From positions 36,015,001 through 36,079,000 of the forward strand of contig CM056726.1 of the NCBI GenBank assembly GCA_029844215.1: a DNA stretch of 64,000 bases, in the 5' to 3' direction. This document shows positions 1-10,930 of the stretch, one piece after another (within the stretch, counting starts at the first letter, position 1; each line of letters begins with the position of its first letter). The notes under the pieces were generated by a model that searched no databases, was not told the origin of the DNA, and saw only the letters and a list, made by a program, of their open reading frames with translations. This stretch comes from Przewalskia tangutica. Its lineage: Eukaryota; Streptophyta; Magnoliopsida; Solanales; Solanaceae. The position numbers were made by a program, and so were the translations under genes.

Positions 1-1113
1 CACCCGAGCAACTTCTGCAAATTTGTCTTGTAGACCCCATGCGATTGACAGTGTAATTTTTGTTTAAATTGATTTCCGAGCTTTTCAGGACTTGTTTGAC
101 TTATCTCTTGTGACCAGATATGCATTTTTTTCCTCAATAACTGCCTATTTTCTTTGAATTCGCCTTGAATCTTATGAATCGCTTAAATCCTGAAAACATA
201 GCATAACACACATAATACTACACAAAACAACTAAAAACACATAAAAGACATCATAAAACAGACTTAAAAACAGTACTAAAATAGACTTAACATAAATCAA
301 TCTCAGTTTATCAGGAGGCAACTAAATATTATTTGCTAATTAATATTAAATATATATTTTTTAACAACTTATGCTTTTAAATGAGATGTCACACTTCAAC
401 ACATTATAAAATCCATTCCCAAGTTGTAACAAAACCATATATCAAGTCAATCAATTAATCAACTAAACCCCAAAATAAGACATGGTAATAACTTTGTATT
501 TGAAGTCCAACACCATCATCAACACGTGTATACTATAATTAAATACCACTATTTTAATGGAAAAATATTTCTAACGGAGCACAGGATCGAATGTCAGAAT
601 TGTTGCTTGGTGTTTTGTTCTTTTTCTTTTTGTTCTCCAAATTAATGAGTATTTAATAATGATATTTGTGAATCCTAAAGGAATAAGGAGAGTCCACTTA
701 GACATTAATTTATTTATTTTAAAATTTTAATTACTAAAAAAGGATTTTGTCTAATGTGAAATTTATTTTGAAGATCTAAAAAGATTTAAGAAGTCGGACA
801 ACATTTCCAAACACTTTCGTGTTTTTGTAGGTCCGAGATTTAGAGTACGTTCGTTGCACGTAAATATTATGTCAATCAATAAAAAAAAATATACAAGAAA
901 ATAGGTGAGGTAAAATAGCAACCGATGGTAAAAATATGGAGCAACAATAATATATTCATCTAACTGACAAAAATGGTTGTTGTTATGTTGACCCAATATA
1001 GTAGAATTCGTTGACCAACAAGGATTGTGGCGGGATGCTTAATCAACAATTTTTTTTTTTGCAATAATCATAAATTTTAACCTTCTCATCAAATAATTAC
1101 AAGCTAAAAAATG
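1..1113. other. AT-rich intergenic sequence
   Basis: No gene, RNA or repeat structure is recognised here. The stretch is AT-rich, with runs of A and T, and ends at the A-rich target site of the SIRE-type element. The short reading frames on the minus strand have no domain-like content. Confidence 0.6.
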
Positions 1114-1118
1114 AAAAA
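1114..1118. repeat. Target site duplication, left (AAAAA)
   Basis: AAAAA directly precedes the TGTT terminus and matches 17409-17413 after the right LTR. The right flank continues in a run of A, so the sequence is low-complexity, but its position at both exact LTR edges supports it. Confidence 0.75.
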
Positions 1119-2034
1119 TGTTAGGTCTGAGGCTACGGATAAGCACACAGGAGTAAGAATTAAAACAAACTTGAACAGCTAAACAGTTTCTGGATGTTGC
1201 CTTCAGTGTTGTGACAACACTTGAGGCAACACTATGATAAAACATTAATAAACCTTAAAGAATAAATGCAACGGAAAAATAAAAGACACAAGATTTATAT
1301 TTCCAAGGGTATATATTAATATAGCTCTTGATGGTCAATGACCGAAATAATTTATATATTATATACAATTACAATTGAATTTCTTTTTACAATTTGTAGC
1401 AATGAAATAAAAAGAAATTACAAATAAAACGAAGTCGCAGATGACTTCAGCCTAAAGATAAAACATCTAAAAAGAATCATACAACATCTTCATTACAATT
1501 GCTTCAACAATAAGCTTAATCTAGAATCTGGTCAGCAATAGTAATATTGGACTAGATGTTGTTATACTACTTTAGGCTAGGGTGTTGATCCAGTTTCTGA
1601 AGTGAATTTCTGAGAGCTCTCTTGGTGATTCTTTTCGTTGTGATCTAGATATCGATACTCTGAAGTTCCCCCTCTATTTATAGTGTGAAACTTACTTGAA
1701 ATACTCACTAGTTGGTTGCGGGAGTTGAGAGAAAGAAGGCTGCAGCTTGGACCGATTCTTCCTCCATGAAAACCTCAACAATCTTGACTTGGTCTTCACA
1801 TTGCTTTTCTTCTAAGCTTGACTTCTTCTTTTCCCATATTTTAAATACAGCTTCGTTGTTGGCTTGCCTAGGTCATTTTTAACCTACAGTAACAAACACT
1901 ATTTTGGCCGAAAGAATAGGCAAAATCGTTTACAGAGATGTTGTCATAATACTGCAGGCAACATCCTTATGTTCATCAGCGATGTTGTCGTGAAGGATAA
2001 CTGGTGTTGTCACAACACTCATCCAACATCAACA
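1119..2034 (-). repeat. 3' LTR of the SIRE-type element
   Basis: Highly similar to 16503-17408 along its whole length, differing by scattered substitutions and small indels. It starts TGTTAGGTC and ends CATCAACA. It carries two copies of the palindrome TGTTGTSACAACA (1207-1219 and 2005-2017), at the same relative positions as in the other LTR. Confidence 0.92.
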
Positions 2035-2051
2035 ATCTCCCCCTTTTTGCT
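2035..2051 (-). other. Polypurine tract of the SIRE-type element
   Basis: Directly inside the left LTR. The minus strand reads AGCAAAAAGGGGGAGAT, the form typical of SIRE-type polypurine tracts, which prime plus-strand DNA synthesis. Confidence 0.85.
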
Positions 2052-2795
2052 ATTCTTCACAAAACTCCATACAAACCTAAAAATGTCTAGGATACTGATT
2101 CTAGATATTGTCCTTAGCAATCTAAAAATCAGTAGGATTGGGGCCATGTTCCCCCTCAACCTGCAGTTACACATTTCAAGTAATTTTTGTATCGGTGATT
2201 AGGTTAGAAAGAACTTATGACCATTAGTCGTGACTTGCATACAATACATTCGTAATTAGTCAACAACTAGCAGTCATAATATTTCCATAGCAAGAAAAAC
2301 AATATCTACCAGAACAGGCCATATTCCAGAAAATATTACAAAAAAAAAAAAAAAACCAATGTATTAGTCTGTAAATAGTTCATATAGACCTAACAACACT
2401 CCATGAACCTAACACCATCAGCTAGATTGATTGTGTCACAGTAGCTTCCAACCGCTTTCTGTGACCAACCAATTTGTCCTCAGCACCCAGATCCTTCTCC
2501 TTCTGGCCCGACAACAATCATCTCATCTTCCATCTCCCCTTGTATCTTTGCATGGCCCTACAGCATAAACATCATCTTCTCCCCCTTTTGTGAAGAAAAA
2601 TGTCCACATAATAGTCTCTGGCTCGTAACATCTCTTTTATTTGTCTGTTTAGTTCAGTAATGTGCCTCTGAAGTCATTATCTGGACATTGGGAACTTACT
2701 TTGTATTGTGTTGCCTGAAATGGTGGCAACATCTGATGTTATTTTTGTGTCCCAGCCTTCCTTCTTCCATGGCAGATCGGGGATTTTGTCCCTGC

Positions 2796-2800
2796 TGTTT
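2796..2800. repeat. Target site duplication of solo LTR 1, left
   Basis: TGTTT, repeated at 6327-6331. The target is inside the 3' part of the SIRE envelope-like ORF. Confidence 0.88.
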
Positions 2801-3395
2801 TGTCACGCCCCGAATTCCGGGCCCGTGACTGGTGCCTTACCCCGGGCACCCTAGTGATACAACATCAGAGAAAACCAGCGGAAAATAAAACACGAGTCAT
2901 GAAACAAGAGATATAATAAATAAACAAAGCAACCAAAATAGCTTGCTTCGAATATACATAAAAACCCGAACAGCTTATCCTTTTTACAAACCCCGCCACA
3001 ACAAAGGCATGCACTTAAGATTTACAACAACTATGACGGACAGGGCCCGCCATACCCCGAATGTACAAGAACCTACAACTCAGTGGAAACATACCAAAGA
3101 TAAGCCTCCAAGGAACGGAGCTTTCAACACGCCAAATGAGATCCTAAGAGCGGATCCACGATCGATGTACTTACTCACGGCATGAACGCAGCCCGGGCGA
3201 GGTCAAGACAACAGTACCAAGTATGTGAAATCACAACATCAGAATGAAATCATAATAGCTTAAAAGCGGGAGACATGTATGATAACCAAAATACAAGACG
3301 CAACATAAAAGTAGCGAAGTCGTGACTCACGCCTCAAAGTCACCACTCAAATATAACTATGGGTCTCACACCCACAACATCCATCATGTTCGCAT

Positions 3396-3690
3396 CACGG
3401 CCGCATGCCCCTAATCGTGACGGTGTAGACATGTCCATGATGCAACAATAATAACAAGCGCCGCACGGCCACATGCCCGGAATCAGACGGTAGACATGCC
3501 CATGTAACCTCAATAACAATATATCGGGTGGTCAACCCCGCCGCACGCCACATGCCCCGGAATCGTGACGGTGTAGACACGCCCATGTTGCGGTAATAAC
3601 CATATATCGGTAATCAACCCGCCGCACGGCCGCGTGCCCGGAATCTGCGACGGTGTAGACGCCCATGTGACATCAACAACAAGACAAGAA
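3396..3690. repeat. Tandem repeat of about 79 bp in solo LTR 1
   Basis: About four degenerate units, each with the words 'cacatgcccggaat', 'gacggtgtagac' and 'gcccatgt'. Clear starts of the 'cgccgcac' form fall near 3460, 3539 and 3619. The other Tekay-like LTR has a different short-period array in the matching part. Confidence 0.85.
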
Positions 3691-3827
3691 TCAAAATGGA
3701 AACATACCCGTGGAATTCTCCATCACCGCCAAAGACGCTCCAAGTAAGTTCTCAACAAGTCAACCGCCTCTATCGAGAGACGCCAGAATACGTAAATACC
3801 ACACTTGCACAACAAAGGCTATCATCA

Positions 3828-3950
3828 CAAGCATAGGCAAGTTTCACAACAACAAGCATAGGCAAGTTTCACAACAACAAGCAAAGGCAAGTTTCACAAC
3901 AACCAGCAAAGGCAAGTTTCACAATAACAAGTAAAGGCAAGTTTCACAAA
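3828..3950. repeat. 25-bp tandem repeat in solo LTR 1, about five units
   Basis: Unit 'caagcataggcaagtttcac' plus five bases, repeated at exact 25-bp steps from 3828, 3853 and 3878, then with single-base variants. Noncoding. Confidence 0.9.
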
Positions 3951-6326
3951 AACTCAAAGTACTTTCATTTTATGCCAAAGTCCGGGTTTTTAACCCCAAA
4001 GTACTACATACGTTAAGTTCTTTTAAAAGAGATCCATTACTTTTATAAAAGTCACCCGATACCCGTAGTATTAGAATGACCAACCCACATTCCCTTTTCA
4101 AAATCAAGTAACAACATTCTTTTCCTAAGTTCCAGTTTGCCTAGTTTCAATTACTCAAGCTTCTCATTTTCAAATGGTTTCATAGTTTCCAACTTAATCA
4201 CTTGATTCCTTTTTAGAACAATTGAGTAATATATGTCTCACGTGAGAGTAGGTTATTCTTGTTTACAACATTCTTATTACAAAGAAATGCATGATCTAGA
4301 AAATGTATATCATTTTGTCTCATCTTAGTTTCTATGCAGATGAAGGTTTCTACCTGGTTTTAATACAATTCATCATTATTCAATACATTTTCCTTTATTA
4401 ACGCCGCAGGGTCCTGTCGATACACATTCGATTTCCAAATCAAGAAACATTATCCCTTTAAATAAAACCAAGTACTCATTACTCACGAATGAGGTTTCAC
4501 ACAAACATTCACATTAAAACAAATAAGTTAAGTCTCTTATCTTATAAGATCAAGTCTCTTAACTTCTAACATCAAGAAACCATTTTCTTTACCTCTCTTA
4601 AGACATTATACCTAACTCCCATAAAGCTAGTATAACTCTTTTAAAACCTTTTAAAACCAAGTGTTACTCTCCTTCCAAAACGATTTATAAATCTTTTGAA
4701 ATACATCAAGTTCTTTATTATAACTAGCCGCTTATAATTCACATCGATTACCTTTTAAAACCACAAAGTATTTTCTTACCTACATAAAGTCGTTATAACC
4801 AACTTCCCATAAAGCCGTTATAACACTTTATGTTTTAAGAACAATCAAACACAGCTTAACACACGACGCTACCGCACTACATAGTTCACACATATCATGC
4901 TAGAAGAGATAGGAAGAGGTTCACATACCTCGCGACGATTATCGACAATAAGCAAAAGCTCCAAGTACTACAACCTTGCTAGCCCTTTCCACTCTCGAGG
5001 TAATACGCTACTCTTAGTACTTTCACCTATAAAGGTCACAAACGTCTATTAACCCCAAAACACAAGTTTCTATCTTTCTACAGAAAATTCGGCAGCACCT
5101 CCCCCCCCGCAACAGCGTAAATCTCCTCCTTTATCGAGGTCGGCTACCAAGCCAACCAGGGGGGGGTTAACACGTCTAACCGGACGCGTACAATTCTACT
5201 ACACAGTAATGCTACATAAGTCTCATCAGAATACAAATTTCTAGGTAATTACTCGCTTCTTCTCTTTATTATCCTTCTATGTGATTACTGTTCAATTCTT
5301 TATTCTTCAGGCTTAAGTCAAAAGACATTGCCACAATACTAAGTTCAGTTCTATATAGTATACAACAACTATATATTCAACACTTATGTAATTTCCAATT
5401 ACAATAGAAGACATGAGTGTTTACCTCGATAAGCCCAAAATTATCCAAGTATAAAGTCGATCTTGAGCAATGCTTAGCTCCTACTCCGAAGCGCTCAAAC
5501 AACCCTTAGAAGTTCTAACCAACTTCTACTTACAACTTCAACAACGGGTGAAGATTTCCTAGGGTTTCGTTTTTGTGGCTAAAGTAAGTATATTCGTTTT
5601 TTCTGGGATTTTTATAAGTGTAAACTTGGGAATAATCCAAGGTATGTGGGCCCAGGTAGGTGGACATTACAACAATACTCGGAGAGTATTTCTATACCAC
5701 CACAAGGGGTATTATACGAAACAACTAAGGCTAGGGGATACCCCACTGGCCAGACACCACAAAGGGGAGGGAGGTTTCTGCCAAAGGCCTTAACCAAGGG
5801 AGGGTGTTGGACGATTTCAAGGTTGAGGGGAGGGAGAGATTTTTAACACTTAGAACAATTTTGGATGAAGAAGTTCATCAACACGTGGAGGGTATTTATA
5901 GGTGAAGAAATGGCCAACCAATGGCCAAGATTCTTCCAAGTGTATAGCAATTGTAAGGTCAAGATAAAGCCATGTGATTGTGGGTCCCACTTTCTCATCA
6001 ACTACACAAAAATATCCTACCTAACCCTTGACCAAAATTGGGCAACAAAACGTGCCAAGAATGGCCATTTCGCCGTCCCTTTGCTTTCCGATGTGAGGTG
6101 ACACATGTCACCCTCCCGTTGGTCCAAAATGTTTCGTCTCTCGGAAAAATCCGCAAAAATTATAAATGACATAGCCGGAATTTTCCCAACAAAAGCTGTG
6201 GAAACGTTTCGTCGAAAAACGACTCTAATCGGGTGTTGTGTACAAATTTCGAAACTTGCCTAACTTAAGGCTCAAATTTTCTACGTACGTCCTCACGTAC
6301 ATACTCTGAAAATACGGGGTATAACA

Positions 6327-6331
6327 TGTTT
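6327..6331. repeat. Target site duplication of solo LTR 1, right
   Basis: TGTTT, identical to 2796-2800. Confidence 0.88.
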
Positions 6332-6755
6332 ACTACTACTCTTTGTACTGAGTACACCTCTAAGGCAAGACTCAGTTTCTCCCCATTTGGGGTTTTAAAC
6401 CCTTGATTAAGCAGGATTTGGTAGATCAAAGAGGGTATGAAAGGGCAGAATTGTTCTTTCTTTCTGCCAAGTTGGCAACATGTTCGAATATTATGGTCCC
6501 CAAATCAACTCTTCCATTCCTTCCAATTTTGTAAAGTAGTGTTGCTTGCTCTAGAGTTACTACTGTCTCATTAAGAGACGGTAGCCAATTGAAAATGGCA
6601 AGCTTGTGCAAGGTTGTAAACAGTGCAGTAAGTTTGGAAACTGGACTACGAGGTGCCCAAACTGTGATCAAATTTTCCGTAAGGTATTTGATCATCAACA
6701 CCCACTCCACAAGCTGAAGCTGAAAGGGAAGAGAATGAGGTGTCGGACAACACAC
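6332..6755 (-). pseudogene. C-terminal half of SIRE envelope-like ORF3
   Basis: The minus strand reads KLAIFNWLPSLNETVVTLEQ, then ATLLYKIGRNGRVDLGTIIF, then LPFIPSLIYQILLNQGFKTP. This is the typical second half of the plant envelope-like domain, here of the (H/L)KxxxxNW(L/F)P form. An upstream in-frame stop lies just beyond 6755, near the inferred inversion breakpoint. The segment runs into the solo-LTR insertion (target TGTTT at 6327-6331). The ORF tail resumes near 2690-2590, with LQRHITELNRQIKEML followed by a basic end. Confidence 0.65.
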
Positions 6756-6796
6756 CTTTGTGAAACTTTATACCAAAAATGGTCCGAAGAACTTAC

Positions 6797-7310
6797 ATAA
6801 ATGTTACTTCGAATGTTGCATCAATATCGAAGGAAACAAATACAGCAGTGGACCCAGACTATGTTGCCCCAATATGTGAGGCAACACCTTCACCAACTCC
6901 ATCAGACAACAATAATACAATTCAGATTCTGAGGTAATGGTTTACTCTCCTTTATTTCAGACAAAATCATTCGCTGATAATTGGAAATGGTTCAAAAATA
7001 GAATGGTTAGGGGAGAGACAGTTATTGACCTAAATTCGTTCTCCAATAATGGCCTTGTTGACTTTCTAAGCAGTCGTAATGTCTTAAATTCAGTAACTGG
7101 AAAAAATCCTTATTGCAAAAAAGTGATTAGGGTGTTCTATGCTAACTTGACACCTGTTGTTAAAGACACTAGATCAAAGATATTTGGAAAGTGTACTTAT
7201 ACAACAGGGTATATAATTTTACACCCGAAATCATTAACTCTACTATAGGGATAAATTTAAATGAAAGACCATCTCAATTCAATCCCACTACAGAGGAGCT
7301 TAATCTTATG
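6797..7310 (+). pseudogene. Inverted middle part of SIRE envelope-like ORF3
   Basis: Here the plus strand, opposite to the rest of the element, encodes the N-terminal half of the plant envelope-like/putative transposon protein domain. Examples are KSFADNWKWFKNR, PYCKKVIRVFYANLTP and VYNFTPEIINSTIG. A disordered linker (VDPDYVAPICEATPSPTPSD) precedes it on the same strand. In related proteins this half comes directly before the region found on the minus strand at 6755-6345. Flipping 6797-7310 in place restores that order, so a local inversion is the simplest reading. The breakpoints are estimates. Confidence 0.65.
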
Positions 7311-7882
7311 AGGTGTTCCAGGAATGTTGTGCACACTAAAATCAGTGTCAGTGCTGCTGCTGGAGTCAACATGGAAAGTCGACTCCATCCTTGAATTCTT
7401 GGCAGACTTATTATCACCAAACCTACTTTCGAAAACCCTTTTGGACCTTCTCGGAGGAAATATCAATGTTGAGCGTCGGGCACCTAGGTTTGAGAAATCT
7501 GATGTTGCGTCAACATCAATGGGGTTTCAGTATCACCTGGATAGCTTATCTTTAATGGTTCATCTGAACCTACAAGAATCATAGCTTGTGAGACATCTTC
7601 CTGGACTGGTTTTAGGTCATTAATTGGTACATTATGTTTATATACCATTTTATTGTTTGATGGTCTGGTTGACATTGGTGTATATTATTTTGAATTTAAA
7701 GATTTAGGGGAAATGGACATATGATAGGATCTTGGAGAGTTGGGTGTGTTGGAGAAGCTTTGATTTTGAACAAATATTTGTGGTGTCTGGGCTTCCATCG
7801 ATTGATGTACCCGGTGATGGCTTGATGTGACTAAGCAAAGACAAGTGGGATGTTTCATCATTATAGTAAACTTTATACACAT
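7311..7882 (-). pseudogene. N-terminal part of SIRE envelope-like ORF3
   Basis: Short minus-strand segments downstream of pol (7882-7685, 7675-7484, 7466-7311) encode a low-complexity N-terminal region. Stretches such as MSTRPSNNKMVYKHNV and PPRRSKRVFESRFGDNKS are recognisable, followed by a serine/aspartate-rich linker. The position after RNase H and the basic-then-acidic composition match the third, envelope-like ORF of SIRE elements. Frames change several times. The sense strand of the ORF flips at about 7310 (see the inverted segment). Confidence 0.55.
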
Positions 7883-8618
7883 TGCAACTTCTTTCCCCTT
7901 AAAGTAGTGTAGAAGATTTGAAACTCTTTACACCTAAAACAAAAGGATAACGTAGCAAACAACATCATTTAATTTTAAAAATTAAAACGGTTATCACAAT
8001 CCAGATTCATAAGGATTTGAACTTTTAAAACAGAGACGAAAAAAATAAAAATAAGACAAACAAAAATTATCAATCAATATACTCGGAGATGATGTTGTTA
8101 GTGATGTTGGCAACATTTCAAATCAACACAAGTAGTGTAAGACTCCAAGGATTTACTGATTTGGCAGACATATTCTGTATATGTTCCCTATGAGTTTGAT
8201 CTCTGGATCAATGTAACATTTTACCATTGTCTTTAATCAACTTAGTTGAACCCATACAGAATTCTTTTTGGAAATAACTTTTGAGGTATTTTCAACCTTC
8301 TTTGAAGCACATGGTACTCCTATGAAATAGGAACGATCCCAATCTTAGAGCTTTGCTCTTTTTATATACATCCAAATCTTATGTAGAGGTTTTTCTTTCT
8401 TATGATACTCTTTTTTTATGATATACATAATTGTTTTACATATACCATCGCAGAGAACGATATCGCATTCAGATCTTGTCCTTATAGAGTCATACTAGAG
8501 TAAAAAAAACTTGGGCAACATCGTCACAACATTTACCATGTATATTGACAAAAAAGTAAATGTTACCCAGAATGTTGAGACACCATTTAGGACAACATTT
8601 ACCTCGCCTATCTTATTC
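7883..8618. other. SIRE-type spacer between RNase H and ORF3
   Basis: No coding content recognised. The stretch contains several half or imperfect forms of the element's TGTTG/CAACA motif (for example near 8093-8116 and 8515-8612). It probably represents the intergenic leader of ORF3. Confidence 0.5.
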
Positions 8619-8954
8619 TCAGAGAAAACATAGACCAAGAGATTTCTTCAAACTAGAAAATCTCCCATGATCTAGAGCTTTGGTAAAAATATCAGTTAGT
8701 TGACGAAGAGTATCAACATGTTCGATTTGAACTAGCTGTTTTTCAACTAAGTCTCTTAAAAAATGATGTTGTATGTCTATGTGCTTTGTACGTGAATGTT
8801 GAATAGGATTTTTAGAAATATTAATTGCACTCAAATTGTCACAGTACAAAATCATAGAGTTGTTTGAAAAGTCATAGTCATCTAGCATATGTCGTAACCA
8901 AATCAATTGAGCACAACAACTTCCGGCTGCCACATATTCAGATTCGGCAGTCAA
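8619..8954 (-). pseudogene. pol: RNase H of the SIRE-type element
   Basis: An open segment of 111 codons with copia RNase H motifs: TAESEYVAAGSCCAQLIWL (catalytic E), ILYCDNLSAINISKNP (catalytic D) and RTKHIDIQHHFLRD. It ends with DIFTKALDHGRF, the normal end of copia pol. It is intact on its own but is cut off from the broken upstream pol. Confidence 0.87.
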
Positions 8955-10539
8955 AAGTGATACACAATTATGTTTACGACTAAATTATTGCCTAAATAGA
9001 AACAACCACCACTAGTACTTTTTCTATCATATACATCACCAGCTCAATCCGAGTCACTATACCCTATTAGATTAGGATTAGTGTCATTGGTGTACCAAAT
9101 ACCTAACTCACTTGTGCTAGCGATATATCTAATGATACGTTTAACGACATTTAGGTGAGATACCTTGGGACTGGCTTGAAACCTAGCACAAACACACACA
9201 CTAAACATAATGTCAGGACAACTGGCAGTAAGGTATAAAAGACTACCTATCATTGATCGGTACAATATTGGGTCAACATTTTGTCCAACATCATCTTTAC
9301 ATACTGTTGTGTAGAGCTCATCGGTGTCTTCATATGTTTAGTATTTTAAAGACCAAATTTTCTAACCAGGTTCTTGACATACTTGTTTTGAGATACAAAG
9401 ATCCCATCTTCAGTCTGTTTAATCTGCAAGCCTAAGAAAAAAGTTAGTTCTCCAATCATGCTCATCTCAAATGTTGTTGACATTGCTTCAATGAATGACT
9501 CTAGATAAGTTCTAGAGGTCGAACCAAAGACAATGTCATCAACATAGATTTGGGCAATCATAATAGCTACACCGTGTCTTTTGATGAATAATGTTCTATC
9601 TGTTTCTCCACGGATGAAACCAAATTCTATAAGAAAGTTTGTTAGACGATCATACCATGCACGAGGAGCTTGTTTAACTCATACAAGGTTTTTTAAAGCT
9701 TGTATACATAATGTGGATGGTGCGGATCCTCAAATCCTTTTGGTTGTTTAACGTAAACCTCATTGTCCAAATAGCCATTGAGAAATGCTCCTTTAACATC
9801 CATTTGATGCAAGGTAATTTTTAGGTAGCAAGTAGTAGTCTTATCGACTCAATCCTAGCCACAGGTGTGAAGGTTTCGTCGTAGTCAATTTCTTCAACCT
9901 GTGTGTAGCCTTGAGCAACAAGATGTGCTTTGTTTCGAACAACTATCCCTGATTCATCTGATTTGTTCTTGAATATTCACTTGGTTCCAATAACATTAGT
10001 GTTGTTAGGACATGAAACCAAGTCCCAGACTTCATTTCGGAAAAACTGTTCAAGCTCTTCTTATATTGCTTGAATCCAAAAATTATCTTTTAAAGCTTCT
10101 TCAATGTTCTTTGGTTCAAGAGTAGATATTAGACAAGAAAGACTAACCTGTTGGTATATGGTGGACATATACACATACATTACCATTTCACGATAAGTGA
10201 TTGGTTCTTTCTCTCTTGTACGCATCCTCACAAATACTCCCCCTATCACTTGGTCAGGTGGATGGTTCCTTCTAATCCTTGAAGGAGGATCTCTTCTAAC
10301 TTGATCATGCAATTCAATAGTAGACTCCTCCTCGACTTCGACCTCTGTGGTCTCTTCTTGTAGTTCAGATGTTTCCTCTGATGTTGTGACAACATTTGAG
10401 ACAACATTTGTTTATTCAGTTGGTTGCTCTTTTTCTACTTTAACCACAATGTTATTTTCTGATGACTTTCCAGAGATATCCAGAAGATTATCAAATATAA
10501 CATTAACAGACTCCTGTATGGTTTTAGTCCTTATATTGT
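8955..10539 (-). pseudogene. pol: Reverse transcriptase of the SIRE-type element, broken
   Basis: From 10539 downward the linker after integrase resumes (10312-10061: DPPSRIRRNHPPDQVIGG), then the RVT_2 domain. 9561-9346 has the catalytic motif as AQIYVDDIVFGST, with the YVDD metal-binding residues kept. 9265-9044 has MYRSMIGSLLYLTASCPDI, the usual RT/RNase H connection. Several stops and frame changes between 9265 and 10060 rule out a full product. A TGTTGTGACAACA palindrome lies in the linker at 10382-10394. Confidence 0.85.
10535..10539. repeat. Target site duplication of solo LTR 2, left
   Basis: ATTGT, repeated at 13349-13353. It marks the exact break in the SIRE integrase frame. Confidence 0.88.
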
Positions 10540-10835
10540 TGTTATACCCCGTAGTTCTGGCCATACGTGTGAGAGCGTACGAAAGGGATTAAGACTTAAA
10601 TTTTAGAAGGATAGGTTGACGGATTGTTTCGGACGGGATTTTGGTTAACTTTGGGGCGGGTTATGACCCGTTACATTGAGGGTTCCTAGGTGTTTCAAAG
10701 GCCTAGTGTGTAGTTCGTTGAGTCTAGTTTCCAGCGCAACCAACCGTTCGACGATAGGACATCGGAGTAGAAAGTTATGGGAGTTACAAGTTCAGTGCGC
10801 AGTCGGACAGAAATGTGTTTCGGTCAGGAGCCACA

Positions 10836-10930
10836 GGGCCGCGGCGCCGTAAGCAGGGTCGCGGCGCCAGATGATCTGAGGGTTCGCTGAAGTTGTAGAG
10901 CCGCGGCGCCGGGAAGCAAGGCTGCGCCGA
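10836..10930. other. GC-rich paired-motif cluster in Tekay-like LTR
   Basis: GGGCCGCGGCGCC at 10836 and GGGTCGCGGCGCC at 10856 (20 bp apart). GAGCCGCGGCGCC follows at 10898, and a weaker GGCTGCGCCG near 10919 (about 21 bp apart). The surrounding LTR is AT-rich, so the cluster stands out. Confidence 0.8.

Larger units (their letters stand above)
2801..6326 (-). mobile_element. Solo LTR, Ty3-gypsy Tekay-like, copy 1
   Basis: Starts TGTCACGCCCCG and ends CGGGGTATAACA, flanked by the 5-bp duplication TGTTT (2796-2800 and 6327-6331). No internal domains or second LTR are present, so it is a solo LTR of 3526 bp left by recombination. Its reverse complement aligns with the LTR at 10540-13348, for example the 'gctgcgttcatgccg' segment and the end 'gggtgcccggggtaaggcacc', so the sense strand is minus. 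It carries two tandem arrays. The short ORFs at 5575-6101 have no recognisable content. Confidence 0.88.

Noticed and set aside
3828..3950. CRISPR-like regular repeats
   Set aside because: The 25-bp units are directly adjacent without unique spacers, and the DNA is a plant nuclear LTR.
6937..7248. An antisense gene in the SIRE element, my first reading of this plus-strand frame
   Set aside because: The adjoining half of the same domain lies on the minus strand, so an inverted piece of ORF3 explains it better than a separate antisense gene.
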